A DNA stretch of 64,000 nucleotides from Rhizobium leguminosarum bv. trifolii WSM1325 (GTDB lineage Bacteria; Pseudomonadota; Alphaproteobacteria; Rhizobiales; Rhizobiaceae). This document shows, in pieces, positions 18,390-27,164 of the stretch (position 1 is its first letter; the number at the start of each line of letters is the position of its first letter). The stretch covers positions 310,001-374,000 of the forward strand of contig CP001624.1 of assembly GCA_000023185.1 (NCBI GenBank). Reading direction: 5' to 3'. Below the pieces are notes generated by a model. It made no database searches. It saw nothing but the letters and a program-made list of their open reading frames with translations, and was not told the origin of the DNA. The translations under genes and the position numbers were made by a program.

Positions 18390-19397
18390 TCAGGCTCCTC
18401 CATATTGGCGGACACGCGGATCGAGAAGAGCGAGCAGCATGTCGGCGATGATATTGCCGATGATCAGGGTGGCCGACAGCACCATCATGAAGGTGGCGGT
18501 GACATAGACGTCGCCGACCGCCATCGAGCCGACGATGGCCGGACCGACGGTCGGCAGCGCGAAGATGATGGCGGTCTCGATCTCGCCGGTCAGCATGTAG
18601 GGCAGCACGACGCCCTGATACATCACCAGCGGGTGCAGCGCGTTCGGCACCGCATGGCGCATCACCACGGCTGCGCCGGAAAGCCCCTTGGCCTTTGCCG
18701 TCTCGACATATTGGGCGTTCAGCGTATCGAGCAGATTACCGCGCATCACCCGCATATTATAGGCCAGCCCGCCGAAGGTGGCGATCGCCACGACCGGCCA
18801 GACATGGTGGACGAGATCGACGAATTTCGCCCAGGACCATGGCGCGCCGCCATACTGCGGCGAAAAGAAGCTACCGATCTCGGAAACATTGAGCTGGAAG
18901 ACCAGGAGATAGACGATGATCAGCGCCATCAGGAAGCGCGGCACCGTCATGCCGAGGAAGGAAATCCCCGATAGCAGGCTGTCGATCCAGCTGTACTGTC
19001 GCGTTGCCGCCCAGATGCCGAAACCGATGCCGAGCACCGAGGCAAAGAGATGGCAGACGAGCGCCAGAAGCAGCGTCCTCGGCAGGCGTTCGCCGACGAC
19101 ATCGGCGACCGGCTTGTTATAGAACATGCTGTATCCGAAATCGCCGCGCGTCACGATGCCGCCGATCCAGTTGACGTATTGGACGACCAGCGGCTTATCG
19201 AGGCCGTGTTCGACGCGGTAAGCCTGCGCCTGCTCTTCGGCCTGCGCATAGGACGCGCCGCCCTGGTTGATCAGCTGGGAGCGGATGTAGTCGGCGTAGT
19301 CGCCAGGCGGGGCCTGGATGATCGCGAAAGTCACCACGCTCAGAATGAAGAGAACGGGGATCGCGGAGGCTATGCGCACGAGCAGGAATCGTAACAT
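18390..19397 (-). CDS. agpB: Alpha-galactoside ABC permease (OppB/DppB type)
   Basis: A 335-residue permease beginning MLRFLLVRIASAIPVLFILS, the classic OppB-type first helix, with the conserved DPL-like loop, six helices and the EAA motif (VETAKAKGLSGAAVVMRHAVPNALHPL). It is the partner of AgpC in the same transporter. The start ATG 19397 lies 118 bases after the agpA stop; that space holds strong hairpins. No close ribosome-binding site is visible beyond AAGGAG some 14 bases upstream, so expression is probably lower than that of agpA. Confidence 0.9.
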   Translation of the reverse strand: MLRFLLVRIASAIPVLFILSVVTFAIIQAPPGDYADYIRSQLINQGGASYAQAEEQAQAYRVEHGLDKPLVVQYVNWIGGIVTRGDFGYSMFYNKPVADVVGERLPRTLLLALVCHLFASVLGIGFGIWAATRQYSWIDSLLSGISFLGMTVPRFLMALIIVYLLVFQLNVSEIGSFFSPQYGGAPWSWAKFVDLVHHVWPVVAIATFGGLAYNMRVMRGNLLDTLNAQYVETAKAKGLSGAAVVMRHAVPNALHPLVMYQGVVLPYMLTGEIETAIIFALPTVGPAIVGSMAVGDVYVTATFMMVLSATLIIGNIIADMLLALLDPRVRQYGGA

Positions 19398-19437
19398 TAG
19401 ACGGTTCGCTTCTCCTTGCCGCCAGTCGCTCCTCGTC

Positions 19438-19489
19438 AGCGCGGCCGGCTTGTTGGTCTTGCCCGGCCGCGCGCTGCACGCGCGGCCGG
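19438..19489 (-). other. Intercistronic hairpins between agpA and agpB
   Basis: GCGCGGCCGG occurs at 19439-19448 and again at 19480-19489, on either side of its complement CCGGCCGCGC (19463-19472). The middle strand can pair with either copy, giving two alternative ten-base stems. Such structures after a binding-protein gene typically protect its mRNA and lower downstream expression. Confidence 0.65.
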
Positions 19490-19515
19490 AAGCTCACTTC
19501 AGCTGGGAGGGAGCT

Positions 19516-21603
19516 CTAGTTTATGGGACCCTTGTCGCCGGGCTTGCCAGGCAGCTGTTCGGGGAACAGCTCGTATTTGCCCTGCTTGTCGGCGGCCACC
19601 CACAGGCGTTCGCGGATAACCGAATCTTCAGCCCAGTTGAACATCATGATCGGCGTACCCTGGGGCACGTTAGAGAACCGCTTGTTGACGATCAGGGCGC
19701 CCGGATATTCCGTCAGGCCAACGGTGTTGACGTGCTCCGTCGAGATCTTCTGATACTGCTTCATCAGATCGACGCGCTCGTCGTTGCTTTGGCTCGTCCT
19801 GAACTTGTTGACGACATCGACAAGCTCCTTCTCGAACGGCATCAGATCAAGCTGATCATCCTTGCCGGCGCGATGGTGCCAGCTGGTGCGCGGACCGACA
19901 GGGGCAAGCTGTTCGGTGTTCTGCACCACCGACGACAGTTCCGTCGTGTTGCGCTGGATCAGCCAGTCGAAGCGGCCGGCATAGTGGGCATCGTCACGCT
20001 TGGCGCCGTCGAGCGCGTTGATGACGATCTTCAGACCAAGCTTCTCCATCTGGCCGACGACACCTTCGGCGAGGCTCTTGTCGGTCGTGTACTGATTGTT
20101 GATCAGCATGACGATTTCGACATCCTTGCCGCCGAGCGTCCCGGCCGGGAAGTTCACGACGCCGTTGCCGTCGGTGTCCTTGAGGCCGGCCTTGGCGAGT
20201 TCCTCCTTGGCGCCCTTAAGATCGAAGGGATAGTAGACCGTCGAGTTGCGGTCGTAGAAGCTGGTGCCGGAGGAGAGCCCGCCGGGATAGATCGCGGTGA
20301 ACGGCCCCTTGACCAGCGAGTCGCCGATCGCCTTGCGGTCGAGCGCCATGGTGACGGCCTTGCGGAAATCCTCGTTGCGGTTGAGCTCGCGGATCGCCTC
20401 ACCGCGCTCGTCCGGGTTGCCCCAGCCGTTGGCGGAGAAGTTCATGCGAAGATTGTAGCCGATGAGGCGCGGGCCGAAGGCGAGACGGGCGGGTGCGGTC
20501 TTTTCCGCGGCACGCTTCAGCGAGGCGACGAAGTTTTCCGGCTGCTCGAGGTTGGAGAAATCGGCTGATCCCGCCACGGCCTGAACGTCGCGGTCCGCCC
20601 AGGTCGAAAGCTTGTAGTGCAGCTCGTTCAGATAGGGCAACTGATCGCCCTTCTCGTCCACCTTCCAGTAGTAAGGGTTGCGGCGCATGACGATGATATC
20701 GTCGGAGCGATATTCCACCGGCACCCAGGCGCCCATGACCGGCATGTTCATGAACTCCGGCGGGAACGCGTTCTTGAACTGGTCGTAGGTGTTCTTCGAA
20801 TATTTCGGATGCTTCGGCTTCAAGATATGCGACGGACCCGGGCAGAAGTTCGGGTAGGACATCGTATAGAGATATTGCTTCGGGAACGCCTCCTTGAAGG
20901 TCCATTCGACGGTGTAATCGTCGACCTTCTTCAGTGTCGTTCCCACACCGAAAGCTTCCGGCGAGGCGCCGCCGCCGAGTGGCGAGACGTTCGGGTCGAC
21001 GACTTCGTCGTCCCAGTAGAACATGATGTCGTCGGCGTTGAACGGCGCGCCGTCGGACCATTTGGCGCCTTCGACCAGGTGCATGGTCAGCTTATGGCCG
21101 TCTTGCGACCAATCCCAGCTCTTGGCGAGGTTCGGCAGCGGCTCGGTGTCGGAGGCCTGCACCTGGAACAGCGGCGCGGTGCGCGTCAGGCATTCGGAGA
21201 GACCGATATCGATGCCGCCCCAGCCCTGCGTCTGGCCGGCGCCATAGTTCCAGCCTTCCGGCCGGCCGCCAATGACGTGACGCATCGTATCGCCGTAGAC
21301 GCCGATGCCGTCGGGCATATTGCCTGTCTTGAAGACCATCGGCTCCTTCGGCAGGCGATCCTTGACCGGCGGCAGCTTGCCGGTGGCGACGAAATTCTTC
21401 GTGACCCAGTCGGGCTCGTGATATTCGGGCAGCGCCTTGAACTCCAGGATGGAGTCGCGCGCCACATAGTTGATCTTGCCTTCGGCCGGAAAGTCCGCCG
21501 GCGCCGGTGGCACGGTTGGCTCGGAGGCATATGCATTCAGCGCCGCGGCTGAGACGCTGAGCGCCAGTCCGGCCAGAATGCCTGCGTTACGGAAATTCAT
21601 CAT
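19516..21603 (-). CDS. agpA: Periplasmic alpha-galactoside-binding protein
   Basis: A 695-residue extracellular solute-binding protein, family 5 (SBP_bac_5), with a Sec signal (MMNFRNAGILAGLALSVSAA, cleavage near AYA-SE). It is longer than OppA-type proteins (about 540 aa), as is typical for rhizobial oligosaccharide-binding members. The family region TEPLPNLAKSWDWSQDGHKL followed by WSDGAPFNADDIMFYWD is present. The start is ATG 21603 with GGGAG five bases upstream; the frame is open 11 codons further. In S. meliloti AgpA is required for growth on melibiose and raffinose; synteny supports the same role. Confidence 0.9.
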   Translation of the reverse strand: MMNFRNAGILAGLALSVSAAALNAYASEPTVPPAPADFPAEGKINYVARDSILEFKALPEYHEPDWVTKNFVATGKLPPVKDRLPKEPMVFKTGNMPDGIGVYGDTMRHVIGGRPEGWNYGAGQTQGWGGIDIGLSECLTRTAPLFQVQASDTEPLPNLAKSWDWSQDGHKLTMHLVEGAKWSDGAPFNADDIMFYWDDEVVDPNVSPLGGGASPEAFGVGTTLKKVDDYTVEWTFKEAFPKQYLYTMSYPNFCPGPSHILKPKHPKYSKNTYDQFKNAFPPEFMNMPVMGAWVPVEYRSDDIIVMRRNPYYWKVDEKGDQLPYLNELHYKLSTWADRDVQAVAGSADFSNLEQPENFVASLKRAAEKTAPARLAFGPRLIGYNLRMNFSANGWGNPDERGEAIRELNRNEDFRKAVTMALDRKAIGDSLVKGPFTAIYPGGLSSGTSFYDRNSTVYYPFDLKGAKEELAKAGLKDTDGNGVVNFPAGTLGGKDVEIVMLINNQYTTDKSLAEGVVGQMEKLGLKIVINALDGAKRDDAHYAGRFDWLIQRNTTELSSVVQNTEQLAPVGPRTSWHHRAGKDDQLDLMPFEKELVDVVNKFRTSQSNDERVDLMKQYQKISTEHVNTVGLTEYPGALIVNKRFSNVPQGTPIMMFNWAEDSVIRERLWVAADKQGKYELFPEQLPGKPGDKGPIN

Positions 21604-21677
21604 CGTTTCTCCCTCTTGTTCCGGAGCACGGCTCACGCGGCTCCTTTTTCCTCGAACGACATGAAAGCGGGCCTGAC

Positions 21678-21708
21678 GTCATGGATTTCCCTCCCGGAAA
21701 CCCATGAC
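21678..21708 (-). other. Hairpin between agaL2 and agpA
   Basis: GTCATGG/CCATGAC and TTTCC/GGAAA arms, one A-C mismatch between them, five-base loop CTCCC. It lies between the agaL2 stop and the agpA start and may be a processing or attenuation structure; no T-run follows on the minus strand. Confidence 0.55.
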
Positions 21709-21727
21709 GACCCATCTTTCACGAAAA

Positions 21728-23194
21728 TCAGACGGCCTGTTTCAGTGCCGCCTTTTCCGCGCGCAGCTCCTCGATCGAGCGAACGTTGCGGCGTGCGGCC
21801 CCCGCCCAGTCGCGGGTCTGCACCTTCGATTTCGACAGCCGCTCCTTGGCGGCCGGCACGGCATGCGCATATTGCGGCAGCCAGCGCGCCTGGGCAACGA
21901 CCATCTCGTCGACCATCTGCCAGACCTCTTCCGGCGTCGAGACGGCGCCGACCAGCGGGTCGTGCAGCACGGCAAGCTTCAAGAGGTCGATGTCGCCTGA
22001 TATCGCCGCGTGCACCGACATGCGCTGGACGTTGATCGAGGCGATGCAGGTGGCCGCGCAGGCTTCCGGCAGGGTGACGCCGGAGACCATGTTGATGCCG
22101 AAGCGATCGACGAAGCCCGGCGATTCGATGATCGCATCGGACGGCAGGTTGGTGATGACGCCATTGTTCTTGAGGTTGAAATGGCCGCGATAGACCCGGT
22201 TCGTCTCCAGCGCCTCGAGGATATGGCTGGCATGTTCGTTCGAGCGCTTGGCAGGATCGATCGGCTTTGCGGCGGATTCCAAAAATTGCGGATATTCCGT
22301 CTCGAACCAGTTGCGCGTTTCAGTGGAATGGCGGAGATAGCCGCCGGTCTCGCCGTGGATCCAGTCGGACATGTCGATCCAGCGGGTGATTTCGTCCGGC
22401 CGCTTGCGATACCAGGGCAGGTATTCCGAGAGATGGCCGTTGCTTTCCGTGGAATAGACGCCGAAACGCTTCAGCACGTCGATGCGCAATTTCTCCTGCT
22501 GCGAATAGACCGGATGCGCCTCGAAGGCGGCGATGAGCTCGTCCTTGCCGATCCTGCGGCCGTTGAGGCGCAGGTCGATGAACCAGGTTTGATGGTTGAT
22601 GCCGGAGCAAATATAGTCGAGCTCGCTCAGCGACTTCGCGCCGAGCACCTCGGCGATCTGTTCGGCGCCATGCTGGACGCCGTGGCAGAGGCCGACGGTA
22701 TCGACCTTGCCATATTCGATCGCCGCCCAGGTGTTCATCGCCATCGGGTTGGCATAGTTCAGGAATTTCGCGCCGGGCTCGGCGACCTCGCGGATATCCT
22801 TGCAGAAGTCGAGGATGACCGGGATGTTGCGCTGGCCATAGAGGATGCCGCCGGCACAGATCGTATCGCCGACGCACTGGTCGATGCCGTATTTCAGGGG
22901 AATTCCGATATCATCGGCATAGGCCTCGAGCCCACCGACCCGAACGCAGCTGATAATATACCGCGCGCCTTCCAACGCCTGGCGCCGGTTGGTGGTCGCC
23001 GTCACCTTCGTCGGCAGCCCGTTCGCCTCGACGACGCGGTCGAGGATCGCCTTGATCATTTCGAGATTGTGTTCGCTGAGATCCGTCAGCGCGAATTCGA
23101 CGTCGCGAAACTCGGGAACGCACAATATATCGGTAAACAGCTTCTTGGTGAAACCGACGCTGCCCGCACCGATGATAGCGATTTTGAAACTCAT
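21728..23194 (-). CDS. agaL2: Alpha-galactosidase, glycoside hydrolase family 4
   Basis: A 488-residue GH4 enzyme, paralogous to the one at the operon end but clearly diverged. It has IGAGSVGF (NAD site) at residues 9-16, LNYANPMAMNTW, VGLCHGVQHG with the metal Cys/His, and CSGINHQTWF. As first gene of the operon it is transcribed divergently from the AraC regulator. ATG 23194 is preceded by GAGG eight bases upstream; a GTG three codons earlier is the alternative. By order it corresponds to agaL2. Having two GH4 enzymes may widen the range of linkages cleaved. Confidence 0.85.
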   Translation of the reverse strand: MSFKIAIIGAGSVGFTKKLFTDILCVPEFRDVEFALTDLSEHNLEMIKAILDRVVEANGLPTKVTATTNRRQALEGARYIISCVRVGGLEAYADDIGIPLKYGIDQCVGDTICAGGILYGQRNIPVILDFCKDIREVAEPGAKFLNYANPMAMNTWAAIEYGKVDTVGLCHGVQHGAEQIAEVLGAKSLSELDYICSGINHQTWFIDLRLNGRRIGKDELIAAFEAHPVYSQQEKLRIDVLKRFGVYSTESNGHLSEYLPWYRKRPDEITRWIDMSDWIHGETGGYLRHSTETRNWFETEYPQFLESAAKPIDPAKRSNEHASHILEALETNRVYRGHFNLKNNGVITNLPSDAIIESPGFVDRFGINMVSGVTLPEACAATCIASINVQRMSVHAAISGDIDLLKLAVLHDPLVGAVSTPEEVWQMVDEMVVAQARWLPQYAHAVPAAKERLSKSKVQTRDWAGAARRNVRSIEELRAEKAALKQAV

Positions 23195-23437
23195 GATCTT
23201 CACCTCGACCCAATCGAATGCTAAGGAAAAGAAGGTTATGGAGGATCAGGCCGCATACTGACGCATGTGGCTGAAAACACCGTAAAATCTGCCTTTTTCC
23301 TCCCGGCCGCTCTATCGGCCGTGGTCTCTTCCTCTTGTCGGCCGGGATTATGCCCGAAATCGACAGGGCGACCAGAGAAGGATTATGCTTTCAGGGGTAA
23401 TTTTGTGCTGCAGGATTTGATCGCCAACGGACAGTCG

Positions 23438-24280
23438 ATGAGGACGGTTTCGCTACCCCGGGGCCGCCAGCGATTGCACGCCATGCCGACCAGCGCCGGC
23501 TATGAAGTGCGCGAGAACGAGAGCTATGACTGGGACGGCCGCCGGCGCGGTCAAACCCCCTTCACCGTGCTGCAGCACACGATTAGCGGTAGCGGCCAGC
23601 TGCGCTACCAGCACCGCAACTATCGCCTTCAAGGCGGCGACACGCTGCTCGTTCTCGTGCCGCACAATCATCGCTACTGGCTGGAGAAGGGCGACCGCTG
23701 GGAATATTTCTGGATCTCGATGAATGGCGAGGAAACGCTGCGCATCCACCAGATGGTGCTGTCGACCGCCGGGCCGGTGCTGAAGCTCCAGCCCTCGACC
23801 ATCGATCATCTCGCCGATTGCAGCCTGCGCCTGGTCAAGGGCGCAACGTCGCCGGGTGCCGCCTCGGCGATCGCCTATGAAGCGGCGATGGCGCTTTACG
23901 ACGACGTCTTCGGCTCGCCGGCCTTCGCCGCCGAACTCAGCCTGATGCAGCCGGTGATCGACCATATCAACACCAATCTCGAAAAGCCGCTGCCGGTCAG
24001 CGAGCTTGCCGGCATCGTCGGCCTCAGCCGCGCGCATTTCTCGCGCAGCTTCGCCGAGAGCGAGGGCATGCCGCCGGCCGAATTCGTGCTGCAGCAACGC
24101 CTGCAGCGCGCCGTCAAGCTTCTGACCAAGGCCGACTTCCTGCCGGTCAAGGAAGTCGCCATCATGTGCGGCTTCGAAGACCCCAACTATTTCTCCAAGG
24201 TCTTCCGCCGCGTCTACGGCACCAATCCCACCGAATTCCGCACGACAGGCATGTATGCCAGCATCGGAAAACTGAGATAG
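23438..24280 (+). CDS. agpT: AraC-family activator of the alpha-galactoside genes
   Basis: An AraC-type regulator with an N-terminal cupin-like sensing domain (residues about 1-150, with GQLRYQHRNYRLQGGDTLLVLVP) and a C-terminal double helix-turn-helix (PVSELAGIVGLSRAHFSRSF and VKEVAIMCGFEDPNYFSKVFRRVYG). In S. meliloti AgpT activates the agp genes in response to alpha-galactosides. The frame is open from GTG 23267, but the first 57 residues do not look like protein; ATG 23438 (MRTVSLPRG) fits the cupin start. The 240-base divergent interval should hold the AgpT-controlled promoter; I could not define repeats there. Confidence 0.82.
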   Translation: MRTVSLPRGRQRLHAMPTSAGYEVRENESYDWDGRRRGQTPFTVLQHTISGSGQLRYQHRNYRLQGGDTLLVLVPHNHRYWLEKGDRWEYFWISMNGEETLRIHQMVLSTAGPVLKLQPSTIDHLADCSLRLVKGATSPGAASAIAYEAAMALYDDVFGSPAFAAELSLMQPVIDHINTNLEKPLPVSELAGIVGLSRAHFSRSFAESEGMPPAEFVLQQRLQRAVKLLTKADFLPVKEVAIMCGFEDPNYFSKVFRRVYGTNPTEFRTTGMYASIGKLR

Positions 24281-24309
24281 CTGCTCGTCCCGATCGGCGG
24301 GACCTGGCT

Positions 24310-25371
24310 TCAGGCCCGGACTTCGAACACCATGTTGAACGGCGTTTCCGTGGCGCGACGGAAATGCGTGAAGCCGGCGTCGAGCGCGACCTTTCGAAGC
24401 TTCATTTCTCCCGCCTGGGCGCCGAGCCCGAGCCCGACCTCCTGGGAGAGCGATGCCGGCGTGCAGATCATCGTCGACGCGCCGTAGTAGACGCGGCCGA
24501 CCGGATTGAGATTGTCCTTGAGATGGTCATGGGCAAAGGGCTCGACGATGAGCCACGTGCCGTTCGGCCCAAGCGTGTCCTTAACATGCCGGCCGGCGCC
24601 GACCGGATCGCCCATGTCGTGAAGGCAATCGAACATGGCGACCATGTCATAGCCGCGCCCCGGAAATTCCGCCGCCGAGCCCTGCTCGAAGCTCACACGG
24701 TCGGAAACACCCGCTTCCTTGGCGGCGGCGTTTGCCCTTTCGATCGACGGGCCGTGATAGTCGAAGCCGGTAAAGCGGGACGCGGGATAGGCCTGCGCCA
24801 TCAGGATGGTCGATGCCCCATGACCGCAGCCGACATCGGCGACACTGGCGCCGGCCTTGAGCCTTTCTTCGACCCCGCCAAGGGCTGGAATCCATTCATT
24901 GACGAGATGGCTGTTATAGCCCGGACGAAAGAACCGCTCGGTTCCCCGAAACAGGCAGGTGCTGTGCTCATGCCAGCCGAGACCCTTGCCCGTGCGGAAG
25001 GCATCGGCGACCTTGGGCTCGTCCATCCACATGGATTGCACGACCTCGAAGGCGCCGACGAAGAAGGCGGGGCTGTTTTCCTCGCCAAAGACCATCGCCT
25101 GCTCCGGCGTCAGGCTGAAACGGTCGGTCTTTTCATCGTAAGCGACATAGTCGGCCGCCGCCTGGGCGCTTAGCCATTCCCTGAGATAGCGCTCCTTGAT
25201 CCCCGTCTTCTTGGCAAGATCCTGGACGCTCATCGGTGTTCCGTCGGCCATCGCCTTGTAGATTCCGACCTGGTCGCCAAGCACGACCAAGGCACCTGAC
25301 ATGGCGGCGCCGACGTCGCCAACAAGACGACCGACAAGCGCATCGAGTTTTTGCATATCCGGCTCACGCAT
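24310..25371 (-). CDS. Class I SAM-dependent methyltransferase
   Basis: A 353-residue protein with an N-terminal winged-helix dimerisation-like domain (about residues 10-95, GIYKAMADGTPMSVQDLAKK) and a Rossmann methyltransferase domain: motif I VADVGCGHG at about 175-183, the acidic end of beta-2 in FTGFDYHG, and FDCLHDMGDP. It resembles the O-methyltransferase-like group of Mycobacterium Rv2258c, whose substrates are unknown. GGGAGG precedes ATG 25371 by five to six bases. It is convergent with agpT, 29 bases apart, and is not part of the agp operon. Confidence 0.85.
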   Translation of the reverse strand: MREPDMQKLDALVGRLVGDVGAAMSGALVVLGDQVGIYKAMADGTPMSVQDLAKKTGIKERYLREWLSAQAAADYVAYDEKTDRFSLTPEQAMVFGEENSPAFFVGAFEVVQSMWMDEPKVADAFRTGKGLGWHEHSTCLFRGTERFFRPGYNSHLVNEWIPALGGVEERLKAGASVADVGCGHGASTILMAQAYPASRFTGFDYHGPSIERANAAAKEAGVSDRVSFEQGSAAEFPGRGYDMVAMFDCLHDMGDPVGAGRHVKDTLGPNGTWLIVEPFAHDHLKDNLNPVGRVYYGASTMICTPASLSQEVGLGLGAQAGEMKLRKVALDAGFTHFRRATETPFNMVFEVRA

Positions 25372-25958
25372 TGTTACCTCCCGGGTGCGTGATAAAGGTA
25401 AGCTAAATTAGGCTTTAATAATATTCAGTCAATCAACCTTGTCGTTCGATGGACGGGCGTGGAGTACTGAAGGTCGAAAGAATGGCATAGGGGTGCACTT
25501 GCAGGCTTCGGAGTCTCCACTCCTACTCACCCCGAGGGTTGCCATGAAGGACGGCAGGGATGCCTTTTGCCACGTGGCGGAAGTTTGATTTCACTTCCAC
25601 GCAGGCGAGGAGTACCGTGACTGCGCCGATGTTCGATCCACCTCCCGAGTGCCTCTACGCATCACGGCGACGGCCCTTCGGGCGCAGGCTGGTAGCAAAA
25701 ACAGCAATCGGTGTTCTATCGAGATCACCATGTAAGAGATGCCGATTTCGCCAGTGCATGCGGCCCGGGCACGTTCTTCTTGATGCGAGGTAATGTGGGG
25801 CACGTTGCATGGTAAGCCCGGAGCGCAGGTCTAAAACCTAATAAAGACAATAAAACCCAGTTTACGCTGTCGCCGGGCGCTCATCGCTTGCATCGAGATT
25901 GCGTTTTTAATATAATCTGCCCGAGGCTGAATCACACTTTTGATGCAAGGTTATTGTT
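25372..25958. other. Gap without recognisable gene
   Basis: The first 70 bases are A/T-rich and probably carry the methyltransferase promoter. Between 25500 and 25800 both strands are open in places (for example plus 25560-25793), but the translations are unfamiliar and lack ribosome-binding sites. A second A/T-rich patch at 25830-25955 precedes the XRE operon and is likely its promoter region. Confidence 0.4.
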
Positions 25959-26279
25959 TTGTGTCTATCTTCCGCTCAGTGCCGCGCTGCTCGCGCCCTT
26001 TTGGCATGGTCTCAGGACGAGCTTTCATCGGCCTCGAAAGTCGCAAAGGCGACGATAGCTAATTTCGAGGCCGGAAAGCGCTCCCCCTACGAACGAACGC
26101 TTCAGGATATGAAGCACGCCCTGGAGGGCGCGGGTGTGATATTCATCCCTGAAAATGGCGGGGGTGCGGGCGTCCGCCTGGCGAAACGCGCCGATGCCTC
26201 GATCGACACGAATGAGACCGAGACGGTTCAGTATGAAGAATATCTCGAAAACGACGCACCGCCCGGTGCGGGTGGCTGA
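25959..26279 (+). CDS. XRE-family helix-turn-helix regulator
   Basis: A 106-residue DNA-binding protein. The helix-turn-helix spans residues about 6-60 (SAQCRAARALLAWSQDELSS, then KVAKATIANFEAGKRSPYERTL), followed by FIPENGGGAGVRL, a combination common to small rhizobial XRE regulators. The start is TTG 25959, with AAGG about ten bases before; no ATG fits. It is first of three tightly packed genes (one-base spacing to the next) and may regulate its own operon. Confidence 0.82.
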   Translation: MCLSSAQCRAARALLAWSQDELSSASKVAKATIANFEAGKRSPYERTLQDMKHALEGAGVIFIPENGGGAGVRLAKRADASIDTNETETVQYEEYLENDAPPGAGG

Positions 26280-26543
26280 ATGATGGCGAAAAAAGAAAAG
26301 CTCGAACACTCCGAACTCGCGGGAGAATTCACCGACGACGGGATCACCGTGCTCGTCGATATCTTCCGCACGTCGGGCAGCAATGAAGACTGGTCGATGG
26401 AGGTGGTCACGCAAGCGGAGGATCTGATCCGCTGGGACGAACCATTTCCAACCGACCGGGATGCCTTCGACGAATTCCTGGCCGTCGTCGCCCGCGACGG
26501 CATTCGATCGTTTCTCGAGGATGAAGAGCCGTCCGTGCATTGA
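26280..26543 (+). CDS. Hypothetical acidic protein (87 aa)
   Basis: An acidic 87-residue protein (MMAKKEKLEHSELAGEFTDD...), with the block GITVLVDIFRTSGSNEDWSMEVV suggesting a compact alpha/beta fold. It starts one base after the stop of the XRE gene, so it is translationally coupled, with GGTGG just upstream. I do not recognise the family. Its place between a regulator and another small gene suggests a minor accessory operon. Confidence 0.65.
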   Translation: MMAKKEKLEHSELAGEFTDDGITVLVDIFRTSGSNEDWSMEVVTQAEDLIRWDEPFPTDRDAFDEFLAVVARDGIRSFLEDEEPSVH

Positions 26544-26553
26544 GGGATATTCG

Positions 26554-26793
26554 GTGAAGAGCATCAACGATCTGGTCGCATCGGCGAAAACCGTCTGCGA
26601 TCGATACCGGGCCGGGCGGATGGAGCGCGAGACCGTGCGCGAATGGGTTCTCGGACTTGGCGCCTATCCGTCGCCGCATGGAGATCGGGTGCGGGAAGCC
26701 GCGGAATGGTTCCGGCTGCACAATCGCGAGCCTGTTTCCGAGGACATCGTGCTGGTCGACATCGACCGGCTTGCAGCGATTTCAGCGCCGTGA
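26554..26793 (+). CDS. Hypothetical helical protein (79 aa)
   Basis: The start is GTG 26554, with GAGGG seven bases upstream, ten bases after the previous stop. The 79 residues (VKSINDLVASAKTVCDRYRA...) are helical and charged, with WVLGLGAYPSPHGDRVREAAEWF in the middle. No family recognised. Third gene of the XRE operon. Confidence 0.6.
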   Translation: MKSINDLVASAKTVCDRYRAGRMERETVREWVLGLGAYPSPHGDRVREAAEWFRLHNREPVSEDIVLVDIDRLAAISAP

Positions 26794-26929
26794 CCCCGGG
26801 GCGTGCGAGGGGATAGGCTGTCTGCAATGGCCAGCCATATCCGACGCTCACCAGTCTTTTTCAGGTCGTTCGATGCGAGACGGATCGCCGGGGCGCCGGC
26901 TCCTGTTTGTCGGTTGCCTCGGCGCCTCG

Positions 26930-27033
26930 ACGCGCACTGGCGCAATTACGCCGTTACTAGGCGGCGTAGGACCACTGACGATCATGAGCCTTATGCATAA
27001 TACCCTCATCGCAGCTTCCATGCTGAGCGGTCA
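26930..27033 (+). pseudogene. folD: C-terminal scrap of folD
   Basis: The frame reads GAITPLLGGVGPLTIMSLMH and ends in NTLIAAS. This is the diagnostic C-terminal motif of the bifunctional methylenetetrahydrofolate dehydrogenase/cyclohydrolase FolD (usually ITPVPGGVGPMT). Only about 30 codons remain. Intact FolD is about 300 residues. The scrap sits just upstream of a folate-linked dehydrogenase gene, so an ancestral one-carbon operon is likely. Confidence 0.7.
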
Positions 27034-27164
27034 GGGGGTTCCGCTGCTTCGGCAAATGTGACACCTCTTACGAGGCTGGCATGGCTCCTGCATCTCACGC
27101 GCGAAGCGTACGTCAAGCGCGGCTAGGGTATTTTGATTCGTGCGATAAATAGAAGGAACAGCAC

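Noticed and set aside
23267..23437. Longer start of the AraC regulator at GTG 23267
   Set aside because: The extra 57 residues are of unprotein-like composition, no ribosome-binding site precedes, and the stretch is better explained as the divergent promoter region.
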